From: Haloterrigena sp. KLK7
GTDB taxonomy: Archaea > Halobacteriota > Halobacteria > Halobacteriales > Natrialbaceae
Length of the DNA: 64,000 nt
Direction of reading: 5' to 3'
Assembly: GCF_037914945.1 (NCBI RefSeq)
Contig: NZ_CP149788.1
Span: forward strand, 186,001 to 250,000
Positions within the stretch are counted from its first letter, which is position 1; the number at the start of each line of letters is the position of its first letter. The notes under the pieces were generated by a model. It was not told where the DNA came from. It searched no databases and saw only the letters and a list, made by a program, of their open reading frames with translations. The position numbers and the translations under genes are program-made. Shown here piece after piece: positions 19,145 through 27,434 of this stretch.

Positions 19145-19161
19145 TTCGATGATCTGAAAAC

Positions 19162-20406
19162 TTAGTCTTGCTCCCAGTTCTGCATTCGGCTATCCTCCAG
19201 GATGGTCTCGCGAACGACTTGCGGGTCTTCGATCAATCGATTCTGGAGGTGGATCCCGCCTGCGCTCCCCTTGTTGATCTTCTCGATTTCGACGACACCG
19301 AGGAACGCCTGCTCCTTCAGAATGTCTCGGAACCGGCGAACCGAGAGCACGTCCATATCGAGGTGGTCACAGATTTGCTCGTACTGGTCGTACACGCGAC
19401 TCGTGAGGAAGGCGTCGTCATCGGAATGAACGCTGAGTTCAGTCAACGCGAGCAGTGCGGCTTTCGCCTGTGTCGGTGCGCCGTTGACGAGTTCCCGAAA
19501 GCGATCCTTTTCGGCGTGTTGCTGGGCCTGTCGAACGTGTTTCTCCTGAACTTTCTCGGCGCCGTCCTCGTAGGCGACCTCGCCGGCGTGTCGCAGGATA
19601 TCGATCGCCTTCCGAGCGTCGCCGTGCTCTTGTGCGGCGAATGCGGCGGAAAGCGGAATCACATCGTCGGAAAGAACTCCCTCCTGAAACGCGTCCGCGC
19701 GGTTGAGCATGATCTCTCGAAGCTGGTTCGCATCGTAGGGTTTGAAGAACAACTCCTTGTGCTGGAAGCTGCTCTTGACGCGTTCGTTCGTGTTGTCGAC
19801 GTACTGGATTTTGTTACTGATCGCGATGACACCGATGCTACAGTCGATTTTCCCCGCCTCCTCGGCTCGTGAGAGTTTCATGAGAAGACTATCGTCGTTC
19901 ATCAGATCGATCTCGTCGAGGATGATGATGGCGGAGTCGAACTGCGCATCGAGCGTGTTCCAGAGCAGTTTATAGTATTTCGACGTACTGAGACCGGTGT
20001 GCGGGACGGTTATATCGGTGACGGACTCGTCGTTTAATTTCGCGGCGAGAGAGGATATCGCCTGTGTTTCCGTGTTATCCTCAGCGCAGTCGATATACGC
20101 CGTTCCGATCGTAATCCCCTCTTGAGCCGCACTTTGCGCGCGTTGACAGACGTGCCTCGAGACCAACGATTTTCCCGTTCCCGTCTTTCCGTAAATCATC
20201 ACGTTTTCCGGAGAGTACCCGTGAACGGCGCCGTTCAGACGCTTCGCCAACTTCGAGATTTCTTCATCGCGACCGACGATCCGGTCGGCGTCGGGAACGT
20301 GACCGATCTTCAGGAGATCCTTGTTCGAGAAGATTCGATGCCCCGACTCGAAGAGTGGATCGTCGACGGAACCGGACGAGGAGTCAGGCGTCATTTGATA
20401 GACCAT
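19162..20406 (-). CDS. cdc6: Orc1/Cdc6 replication initiator
   Basis: The 414-residue protein has the archaeal Orc1/Cdc6 layout: GRDEEISKLAKRLNGAVHGYSPENVMIYGKTG, Walker A GKTGTGKS, Walker B IIILDEID, a sensor-1-like GVIAISN and a C-terminal winged helix (about 310-400, with VYDQYEQICDHL and RRFRDILKEQAFLG). It binds origin repeats and loads the MCM helicase. The start is an ATG at 20406 or a second at 20395; a TATA-like box at 20424-20430 fits either. Repeats on both sides of the gene share its presumed binding sequence, suggesting a self-contained initiator-origin unit. Confidence 0.93.
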   Translation of the reverse strand: MVYQMTPDSSSGSVDDPLFESGHRIFSNKDLLKIGHVPDADRIVGRDEEISKLAKRLNGAVHGYSPENVMIYGKTGTGKSLVSRHVCQRAQSAAQEGITIGTAYIDCAEDNTETQAISSLAAKLNDESVTDITVPHTGLSTSKYYKLLWNTLDAQFDSAIIILDEIDLMNDDSLLMKLSRAEEAGKIDCSIGVIAISNKIQYVDNTNERVKSSFQHKELFFKPYDANQLREIMLNRADAFQEGVLSDDVIPLSAAFAAQEHGDARKAIDILRHAGEVAYEDGAEKVQEKHVRQAQQHAEKDRFRELVNGAPTQAKAALLALTELSVHSDDDAFLTSRVYDQYEQICDHLDMDVLSVRRFRDILKEQAFLGVVEIEKINKGSAGGIHLQNRLIEDPQVVRETILEDSRMQNWEQD

Positions 20407-20423
20407 AATGTGAGCGGCGGGGG

Positions 20424-20430
20424 TATAAAA
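20424..20430 (-). promoter_or_regulatory. TATA box of cdc6
   Basis: TATAAAA on the plus strand (TTTTATA read in gene direction) lies 18-35 nt before the two possible cdc6 start codons and next to the first upstream origin repeat at 20443, so initiator binding could affect cdc6 transcription. Confidence 0.55.
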
Positions 20431-20442
20431 CTAGTGGGAGGG

Positions 20443-21050
20443 CACACCCCGTGTTTCCGTCGTAATTCAGTCGCAAGAGGGGGTTATAGAGATTGAAGAG
20501 GGGAAATAAGATATATGATAGGATTACCAAGTTTCCGACGTAAATCGGAATACCGGCGATAGCGGGACGATAGAGACGATCGAGGAAGATTCTCTTCGTC
20601 ACCCCCACACCCCACGTTTCCGTCGTAATTCGATGAGAGGGGTTGGGTGCAGTTGAAGGAAGGGTGCTGAGAGGAATTGTCAGAGAGAATCCGCAGAAGC
20701 CAGACCTATTGGACGAGAAATCCGGCTATGCGAACTAACTAGAACAGTTAGAGGAGGATTCTAGACAGCCTCCGTTTCAGCCGACAAAACGAAACACATT
20801 CGTTTTGCCAATAAACGAAATTAGCTTAGTGGACTATAGTCAACCTAGCCTCTTTAATCTAGCTATCTAAAACGAGGAAACGCAATCTGGAACCGGCAAG
20901 AAAAACCGACATCTGACACCCCCACCCTCTCTCTTGAAGAAACGACGGAAACGTGGGGGGTGTGGGTTCACCGCTGTCATCTACCGTTGTCTCGGTCTCG
21001 GAACTGTTCGAATCTTGCCTCGATACGTCGGAAACGTGGGGTGGGTGTAT
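20443..21050. other. oriC: Replication origin: AT-rich unwinding zone bounded by inverted origin repeats
   Basis: Copies of the TTTCCGTCGTAATTC/G-string element lie at about 20443-20468, 20526-20550 and 20600-20631 in one orientation, and at about 20938-20968 and 21024-21050 in the opposite one (GGAAACGTGGGG form). Between the inner inverted pair is about 300 bases of AT-rich, gene-free sequence (20640-20935). This is the canonical haloarchaeal arrangement: cdc6, then inverted ORBs flanking a duplex-unwinding element. Whether the replicon is a chromosome or a megaplasmid cannot be told from the window. Confidence 0.8.
20785..20807. repeat. Perfect inverted repeat in the origin unwinding zone
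   Basis: CAAAACGAA and TTCGTTTTG form a perfect 9-bp inverted repeat with a 5-base spacer, in the middle of the AT-rich zone between the inverted origin boxes. It may be a hairpin or a protein site. Confidence 0.6.
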
Positions 21051-21217
21051 CCCGTGTCGTTCGATCTCAATGCCCCCTCCTCTTCAAGTTCCGCCCTTAA
21101 TCGGAGAGCGAAGAACGAGCTGCAATGACACAGGCCTAGCGGGCCTCAGGGGTAGGTAGACGTCGAGAAGCGTGAATCCGAGTAGCGCTACTGTAGTACT
21201 GTAGTCGAGAGGACTGC

Positions 21218-21526
21218 CTACATCGACTGAGACGTTGTGTGGAGTTGATCGACGAAATCATCGATGAGTTCCATCGCTGTATCGTACTCGCTTTCGGACG
21301 TACTACCGCTGTTGACTGGAAGATCGTAAACAGTTATTTCTGCCCGCTCGAGCGCAGTTAGTTCGCCTTCTTGGCACTCGAGGTTGAGAATCGCGCCGGC
21401 AAAGATGACGATTACGCGACGTTCGTGAACGTCCAGAAACTGGATCTCGAGGCGGTCTAAGACGGCGGTGACGTCGATCGCCGACGGAAACGCACACTGC
21501 TGCGAGACGTCGACAGTTTCACTCAT
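21218..21526 (-). CDS. Small acidic protein of unknown function
   Basis: A 102-residue acidic frame beginning MSETVDVSQQCAFPSAIDV and ending in an acidic helix (MELIDDFVDQLH). Composition (many Asp, Glu, Val and Thr) is typical of haloarchaeal proteins, unlike nearby noise frames. No family is recognised. It lies just outside the last origin repeat, reading toward the origin. Confidence 0.5.
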   Translation of the reverse strand: MSETVDVSQQCAFPSAIDVTAVLDRLEIQFLDVHERRVIVIFAGAILNLECQEGELTALERAEITVYDLPVNSGSTSESEYDTAMELIDDFVDQLHTTSQSM

Positions 21527-22368
21527 TACGTTCGACTTCGAGCGCCACTATAATAGTCCCTTGCCTCGTTTTGAACAGTGAATCACGGAACCAGAAACTG
21601 CTAGTGCCTTCGCTATTCCTCGTAGCTGGTCAATACCCTTCGATCACTGTGGTGAGATTGCGGATCAAGAGTGTGATTGCGGAGGTTCTCTATCCATCGA
21701 TATCGTGTTCAGTCTTTTGGACTGCAGTACTGGCTCCGTGTCTCGATTTGTCCATCGAGTGTTCTGAGTTCTGAAATGATTTTAAAATGAGTTGTTCAGA
21801 TTATCATTCCATATATTATGTGTTGGTATTCGTTTCAACCCTCCCTATTTCGCACTGGGATCAGAATCCTACTCGAGAGAGTATAGTCCGGAAATATCTT
21901 GCTTCACCGACGAAAATATAGTGCCGTCTCAATCATATCTCTCAGTGAGTACTTCTAAGAACCGCTCTATCAAAGCGGTTGTAGTCGTCGAATGGCCTCG
22001 TATATTGGGATTTTCCCGTCTGAGGATCAACGACATCACGCGCCAATAGCGGCATTTATCAACTAGAACTACTATTTTGTTGTGCGTGATGTGGTTTCGA
22101 TCTTCATCAATCACTGACTGTCGATCGCATTCGTCGACCCAATCGTGGACCCGTTTTCCATTGAACTCAGTACTGAACTATTTCACTCTCGACTAGTATT
22201 CGAAAGAGACAGGTTACCGAGATGCTATTGAGTATTAATCTGCAGCCGGAGCCAGCCGAGTGCCTCGGGGTTGTTCGGAAGACCAACCGTCTTCCGTGAT
22301 GATGAGAGAGCTTTGCTCTCTCGAACCACTTGACACCGAGGCAGTTCACTGCGATTGAGTCGGTGTTC
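21527..22368. other. Gene-poor AT-rich region with a strong hairpin
   Basis: About 840 bases with lower GC than the surroundings and no supported gene. Short frames (for example 21929-22114 on the minus strand) have non-haloarchaeal composition and are probably decayed sequence. A perfect 8-bp stem with a 3-base loop (GAGAGAGCTTTGCTCTCTC) is at 22304-22322, close to the 3' end of the Fe-S oxidoreductase gene; it may be a terminator or a relic of a mobile-element end. Confidence 0.5.
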
Positions 22369-24582
22369 CTAACGGACCTGCAGAGGAGACTTCGTCTTCT
22401 CTTCTTTGCTGATGGCCTCAACGATGAGTTCAGCGACGTCGACGATCTCGATCTCGTCCTCGTAGCCACCGGTCTTGCGGCCGTCCTCGTACATCGTCAT
22501 GCACATCGGACAGGCGACGACGAACTTCTCCACGTCGGGACCGTTATCCGTGTCCTCGAGAGCCTCTCGAAGCCGCTCCTCGCTGGGTTTCGGGTCTTCC
22601 TCGAAGTCCATCCAGAGGCCGCCACCGCCGCCGCCACAACAGAAGGAATCCGCGCGGTTGCGCGGCATCTCGTCGAGTTCACAGCCCGTGGCCTTGATAA
22701 GTTCGCGCGGAGCCTCGTACTCGTCGTTGTATCGGCCGAGATGACAGGGGTCGTGGTAGGTGACCGTGTAGTCGAGTTCGGTACCCGAAAGCTCGAGTTT
22801 GCCCTCAGTCACGAGTTCCTCGACAGCTTGGGTCCAGTGGTAGACGTCGATCTCGCCGTCTTCGTTCCACTGCTCGTCGTACTCGAAGGGCATCATCGGA
22901 TCGTCGGCGAACTCGTCGAAGTTGAGCTCCGGATACTCGTTCTCGAACGTGTTGTAGGAGTGTGGATCGGTACAGATGATCGTATCGAACTCACACTCCT
23001 CCCAGGTCTCGACGTGGTGACCGGCGAGTTCGATGTAGAGGAACTCCTCGCCGACCCGTCGGATATCGTTGCCATCGTATTTCTCGTCGTCGAAGAGGAT
23101 CCCGAAGCTGACGTCGGCTTCCTGCAGAATCGTCGCCAGCGAGCGGGCGACCTGCTTGTTCCGTTCGTCGTAACTCGGGAAGTCGCCGACGTACCAGAGG
23201 TAATCGACTTCTTCCTCGCGAGCGTCGGGCACGTCGAACGCGAGTTCGTCGGCCCAGTCGCCCCGATTACGCGGCGAGTTTCCGAACGTGTTGCCGTTTT
23301 GCATGACGTTCTGGAAGACGTCCTGCATGCTTGCGTCGATGTCTCCCTGATCAGTCATCTGCCGATTGAGCCGAGTGAAACTTTTGAGATGCTCGATTTC
23401 GACGGGACAGGCGTCCATACAGGCCATGCAGGCCATACATGATTCCATCGTCTCGGTGTCGATGACGCTCGTACTTCCGTCGGACGGACCGCCCGATGAC
23501 GTACCTCTCGCTGCGCTCGCGCCACCGCCGTCGGCGATGATGGGTCGTTCTTCGCCGTCGGCCTCGAGACTCTCTCGATACGACTTCAGATCGAGGATGA
23601 CATTACGCGGATCTAGCGGCCGATCGGCGGCGTTAGCGGGACAGACCGACGAACAGCGACCGCACTTGGTACAGGCGTCCTGATCGAGGATCTCTTTCCA
23701 GGTGAAGTCGTCGATGGATTCGGCGTTGGTGGCGTCGAGATCGGACGGAACGTTCGGTAGCCGTTTGCCGGCCTTCTCATCGCGGGCGACGATGTTGACG
23801 AACGAGGAGAGCATATGGAACGGCTTGGCGTAGGGGATCCACGCGATGAAAAAGAGCGCGAGCAGCGAGTGACCCCACCAGGCCATCCAGTGGAGGGCGC
23901 CTCCGAGAGCGCTCTCACCGGCCGGTACGCCCAGTGCTTCGAGCGCCAGTGCCGTTCCCCACCCGACGAAGCTCACGACTTCATGTTGTGGGAACTCGTT
24001 CACCAGGATGCGGACGCCCTCGAGGAAGAACCCACCGACGCCCAGCAAGAAGAGCGTCCAGATGAAGAGGTCGTCCTCGAGCGAGGTGTGTCGACCGATC
24101 AGGTGCCGATTCTGGACCCAGTACCGCCGGTACACCGCCATCCCGAGTCCGACGATGAACAGTAGCCCCATCGCATCGACCATAAACTGATAGACGAGGT
24201 AGAAGTCACCGACCCAGAACGACTCTCCGAGAAGTAGCTGGGTGCCGTATTCGTCGACCATGAGGATCGACGTCGCAATGAACAGCGTCAGGAAGCCCCA
24301 GAAAACGAACGTGTGCATCAGTCCCCCGTAGAGGTCTCGATCGAACTGCTTCTCGTTCGTCAGAACGACCTTCGTCCCACTGATGATTCGTCCGCCTAAC
24401 TCGTTCAGCCGGGGAAACTCATCGTCGTCACCCTTCCTGTAACGGGCGATCCGACGGTAGACACCGATCGCGAAGATAGCAACCGCGATCGATACGAGTA
24501 AGTAGAACATCACATATTCGGTACTTCCGATCGGCTCATAGGTCTCACGAGTAACTGATGCCGCTACTGCCACATCACTCAT
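22369..24582 (-). CDS. Membrane Fe-S oxidoreductase, ETF:quinone oxidoreductase type
   Basis: The 737-residue protein has an N-terminal region with about six membrane helices resembling nitrate-reductase gamma or HdrE-type cytochrome b subunits. Two 4Fe-4S motifs follow (CTKCGRCSSVCPANA and CMACMACMDACPVE), separated by a Ser/Gly-rich loop. Two CCG (HdrD-type) domains are at the C-terminus, the second reading DSFCCGGGGGG. This is the architecture of the ETF:methylmenaquinone oxidoreductase (EMO, DUF224) proteins that pass electrons from ETF to the quinone pool. The adjacent etfA and etfB genes support that role. HdrD-like or glycolate oxidase subunits are the alternatives. A TATA-like box at 24601-24611 suits the ATG at 24582. 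Confidence 0.8.
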   Translation of the reverse strand: MSDVAVAASVTRETYEPIGSTEYVMFYLLVSIAVAIFAIGVYRRIARYRKGDDDEFPRLNELGGRIISGTKVVLTNEKQFDRDLYGGLMHTFVFWGFLTLFIATSILMVDEYGTQLLLGESFWVGDFYLVYQFMVDAMGLLFIVGLGMAVYRRYWVQNRHLIGRHTSLEDDLFIWTLFLLGVGGFFLEGVRILVNEFPQHEVVSFVGWGTALALEALGVPAGESALGGALHWMAWWGHSLLALFFIAWIPYAKPFHMLSSFVNIVARDEKAGKRLPNVPSDLDATNAESIDDFTWKEILDQDACTKCGRCSSVCPANAADRPLDPRNVILDLKSYRESLEADGEERPIIADGGGASAARGTSSGGPSDGSTSVIDTETMESCMACMACMDACPVEIEHLKSFTRLNRQMTDQGDIDASMQDVFQNVMQNGNTFGNSPRNRGDWADELAFDVPDAREEEVDYLWYVGDFPSYDERNKQVARSLATILQEADVSFGILFDDEKYDGNDIRRVGEEFLYIELAGHHVETWEECEFDTIICTDPHSYNTFENEYPELNFDEFADDPMMPFEYDEQWNEDGEIDVYHWTQAVEELVTEGKLELSGTELDYTVTYHDPCHLGRYNDEYEAPRELIKATGCELDEMPRNRADSFCCGGGGGGLWMDFEEDPKPSEERLREALEDTDNGPDVEKFVVACPMCMTMYEDGRKTGGYEDEIEIVDVAELIVEAISKEEKTKSPLQVR

Positions 24583-24600
24583 ATGCTATTGCACATGGCC

Positions 24601-24611
24601 GGATAATTTAA
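24601..24611 (-). promoter_or_regulatory. TATA-like box of the Fe-S oxidoreductase gene
   Basis: GGATAATTTAA (gene direction TTAAATTATCC) is centred about 24 nt before the ATG at 24582, so this gene probably has its own leaderless promoter although it follows etfA on the same strand. Confidence 0.55.
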
Positions 24612-24825
24612 CTCTTATTACAGATGTCGTAGGGCTTACATTCCGTTAGTGGACCGGTATCAGTGTTCCAATAGCATATAGAACGGCTATTTCAAAAATA
24701 CTATGAAACGGTTTGCGTTTCAAATCGCGAAAATCGTTTCTCCCACTCTCGCTACCCGTGGGACTTCGTTCAGGCGGTTTTTCGCGGCTCTCGTGCACGT
24801 CAGACCGTTCGATGCCCCTGTTCAC

Positions 24826-25779
24826 CTACTGGAACTCTTCGGTGAGCGCGGGGACGACGTCGAAGAGGTCGTCGACGATGGCGTAATCAGCGATGTCCAT
24901 GATCGGTGCGTTGGGGTCGGTGTTAATCGCGACGATCGTATCGGAGCCCTTCATGCCGGCGACGTGCTGAACCGCGCCGGAGATACCGATCGCGATGTAG
25001 ACGTCGGGCGTGACGACCTTTCCGGACTGGCCGACCTGCCGGTTCTTGGGCAGCCAGCCGTTGTCGACGATCGGCCGTGAGGACGATACTGTCGCGTCGA
25101 GCGCGTCCGCGAGTTCCTCGATGATCGGGAGGTTCTCTTCCTCTTCGATCCCGCGACCGACGCTCACGAGGACGTCCGCTTCGCTGATATCGACGTCGCC
25201 GCCGCCGACCTCCTCGAAGCCGTTGACGGTCGAGCCGATCGCGTCTTCGTCGATCGTCGCGTCGAAGGTCTCGATCGAAGCGTCGCCGGTGCCCTCCGCA
25301 GCGGGCCACTCGGCACCGCGGATCGTGACCACCGCACTGCCCTCGAGTTCGTTGGTGGTTTCGACCTTCCCACCGTACATCTCGCGGGTGGCGATGAGGG
25401 TGTCACCGTCGGTCTCGAGGTCGATCGTGTCGGTGACGATCGGCAATTCGAGTTCGGTGGCGACGGCGGGGGCGTAGTCGAGGCCGTTGACGCTGTTGGG
25501 CGCCAGCACGTACTGAGGTGCGAGCTCGTCGTAGAGCTGCGTGATCGCCTGCGTGTAGACGTCGTGGTTGAACTCCTTGCCGTGGTCGACGGTGTGGATG
25601 GCGTCGACGCCCTCGCGGTTGAGTTCCTCCGCGAACTCGTTGACAGTGCCGCTGACGACCGCCAGATGCAGGTCGCCGCCGGTCTCGTCGGCCAGTTGGC
25701 GGCCCGCCGTGATGATCTCGTAGCTGACGTCGCGCAGCTCGCCGCGGCGGTGGTCCGTGACTGCCAGGACGTCCGTCAT
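24826..25779 (-). CDS. etfA: Electron transfer flavoprotein alpha subunit
   Basis: The 317-residue protein matches ETF-alpha. The N-terminal nucleotide-fold half is followed by the FAD-binding C-terminal half: VSVGRGIEEEENLPIIEELADALDATVSSSRPIVDNGWLP, then KVVTPDVYIAIGISGAVQHVAGMKGSDTIVAINTDPNAPI. Its start overlaps the etfB stop by four bases (ATGA), so the two are co-translated. With the Fe-S membrane protein downstream it forms an electron route from acyl-CoA dehydrogenases, such as the glutaryl-CoA dehydrogenase at 54763, to the membrane. Confidence 0.95.
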   Translation of the reverse strand: MTDVLAVTDHRRGELRDVSYEIITAGRQLADETGGDLHLAVVSGTVNEFAEELNREGVDAIHTVDHGKEFNHDVYTQAITQLYDELAPQYVLAPNSVNGLDYAPAVATELELPIVTDTIDLETDGDTLIATREMYGGKVETTNELEGSAVVTIRGAEWPAAEGTGDASIETFDATIDEDAIGSTVNGFEEVGGGDVDISEADVLVSVGRGIEEEENLPIIEELADALDATVSSSRPIVDNGWLPKNRQVGQSGKVVTPDVYIAIGISGAVQHVAGMKGSDTIVAINTDPNAPIMDIADYAIVDDLFDVVPALTEEFQ

Positions 25780-26564
25780 GGTGCCACCCCCTTGTCGCGA
25801 AGCAGGTCACCTAATTCGGCTGCGGTCTCCTCGGGACTGCCCTCCCAGGTCGTCACGTCGCTCTCGCTTTCGGGTTCGTACATGTCGGTCAGCTCGAGTT
25901 CGGATTCGATGACGCTCTCGTCGACGTCGAGGTCGGCGAGCGCCTTGACGTCGAGTTCCTTGCGCTGGGCCTGACGGATACCCCGCAGGCTGGCGTAACG
26001 CGGCTCGTTGATCCCCGTCTGGATCGTCAGCACGGCCGGGAGCTCGATGTCAGTCAGCTCCTCGACCCCGCCCTCGAGTTCGCGTCGCACCGAGGCGGCG
26101 TCCTCGAGGTCGTGCTCGAGGTGGTTGACGACGGCACCCCACTGGTAGCCGATTTCCTCAGCGACGGAGACGCCCGTCGCACCGAAGCTGTCGTCGCCGG
26201 CCTGAACGCCTGTCAGAACGAGGTCGGGATCTTCCTCCTCGATAACGGCGCTGAGGATCTCCGTCTTCGCGCCGACGTCCAGCAGATCGACGTCCTCGAG
26301 CGAGTCGTCCCAGATGCGGACGGCGCGGTCAGCGCCCTTTGCGAGTACTTGACGGATCGTTTCCTCGCACTCTTCAGGTCCGATCGTCACCGCCACGACT
26401 TCGTCGACGATTCCAGCTTCTTGGAGCTGGACAGCCTCTTCGACGGCGTAGCTATCCCACTCGTTCAAATCACGATTGAGGTATTGGTCAGCGATTGTCG
26501 TCTCCTCGACCTCGAACTTATCTTCAACAGTCAGGACCTCTTTCGCTGTAACGAGGACTCTCAT
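25776..26564 (-). CDS. etfB: Electron transfer flavoprotein beta subunit
   Basis: The 262-residue protein is ETF-beta: MRVLVTAKEV at the N-terminus, ADRAVRIWDDSLEDVDLLDVGAKTEILSAVIEEEDPDLVLTGVQAGDDSFGATGVSVAEEIGYQWG in the AMP-binding region and the PAVLTIQTGINEPRYASLRGI signature near the C-terminus. It is the first gene of the pair, with an AT-rich promoter at 26590-26601, about 32 nt upstream. Confidence 0.95.
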   Translation of the reverse strand: MRVLVTAKEVLTVEDKFEVEETTIADQYLNRDLNEWDSYAVEEAVQLQEAGIVDEVVAVTIGPEECEETIRQVLAKGADRAVRIWDDSLEDVDLLDVGAKTEILSAVIEEEDPDLVLTGVQAGDDSFGATGVSVAEEIGYQWGAVVNHLEHDLEDAASVRRELEGGVEELTDIELPAVLTIQTGINEPRYASLRGIRQAQRKELDVKALADLDVDESVIESELELTDMYEPESESDVTTWEGSPEETAAELGDLLRDKGVAP

Positions 26565-27167
26565 TACAGGTGCATGCTAGCTACAACCACATATATATAT
26601 GTATCTAATCGGCTGTGCCGAACCGCCGCACGTCACCTACACACGTGTATAGCCAGCCGAGAGGCCGCTTGACAGCTATATCCGTGGCTTCGGCTGTTCC
26701 TGTCTGCTGCGGAAAGCGTCTCTCATCGCAACGCTCTGTTGAACCCTTAGCAAAAATATCGGTGTCGCTATTCGCTTCTTCGCTCGTGATCTCTCTAAAC
26801 CGTATAGACCGGTTTGCTGAGGAAGTCTTCGAGTGACATAGATAATTTCGATAAGGATACCTCATCTTCTCAAACTGACCCGACTAGAGAATACCTAGTC
26901 ACCTATGGTCGATAATATTTAAACTCTCAGTAAACGTGGCGCCGAAACCGTGGATACTGACCGTCTTGCTGTTCTATCCATTCTGATAAACTGGTGTGAG
27001 CATATCCCAAGAAGAGATATTAATTCATAGTCTCCAGATTACCTATGAGGAACCACATGTTCGATACCATTTTCATTTGTATATGTCAAAGGTCCTGCGA
27101 GGAAATTTGTCAGTCTAATAGCGAGCCCACCTGAATCTATATCGTATCTTGAGAGCGATATTGGAAA

Positions 27168-27187
27168 TTACAACCGTACTATTGTAA
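27168..27187. promoter_or_regulatory. Palindromic operator candidate S1 (TTACA-N3-GTAC-N3-TGTAA)
   Basis: A 20-base dyad with both TTACA/TGTAA arms intact and GTAC at its centre, about 220 bases before the TATA-like box (27396-27404) of the symporter gene. Same motif as at 37862, 46089, 46157 and 54536. Confidence 0.6.
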
Positions 27188-27234
27188 CGGAGGTAGTTTC
27201 ACTCCGCTAATTCGGAGCGAGATTCTCCCGGGAC

Positions 27235-27253
27235 AGTTTGATATATACAAGTT
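27235..27253. promoter_or_regulatory. AT-rich dyad element AGTTTG-ATATATA-CAAGTT
   Basis: A near-palindrome (5 of 6 arm positions) 47 bases after S1. Related elements occur at 37788, 46045, 46218, 52389 and 52521. Confidence 0.5.
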
Positions 27254-27434
27254 CCTCGGGTGGGGACAGGAAGACCAATTGCCTACTGGTGGTGTTCCGT
27301 ATCGTGTTTTCACTCCCACTCCATTAGCAGCATTCCAGTTGCAAAATCGCATCTGTCCAACGGTATTTCCACCATTTAATCTGAAATATGCCTAGTTTTA
27401 ATACACAGAAAGCCACTCTGTGAGACGTAGATTC

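Larger units (their letters stand above)
26565..27434. other. Long regulatory gap before the symporter gene
   Basis: About 870 bases without a supported gene. The etfB promoter (ATATATATATG, 26590-26601) is at the left. The right half holds two motif sites described separately (27168-27187 and 27235-27253). The frame at 26605-26865 on the minus strand is not recognised and looks decayed. Confidence 0.55.

Noticed and set aside
21929-22114. Minus-strand frame of 61 codons as a gene
   Set aside because: Basic, non-haloarchaeal composition, no motif, no promoter; likely decayed DNA.
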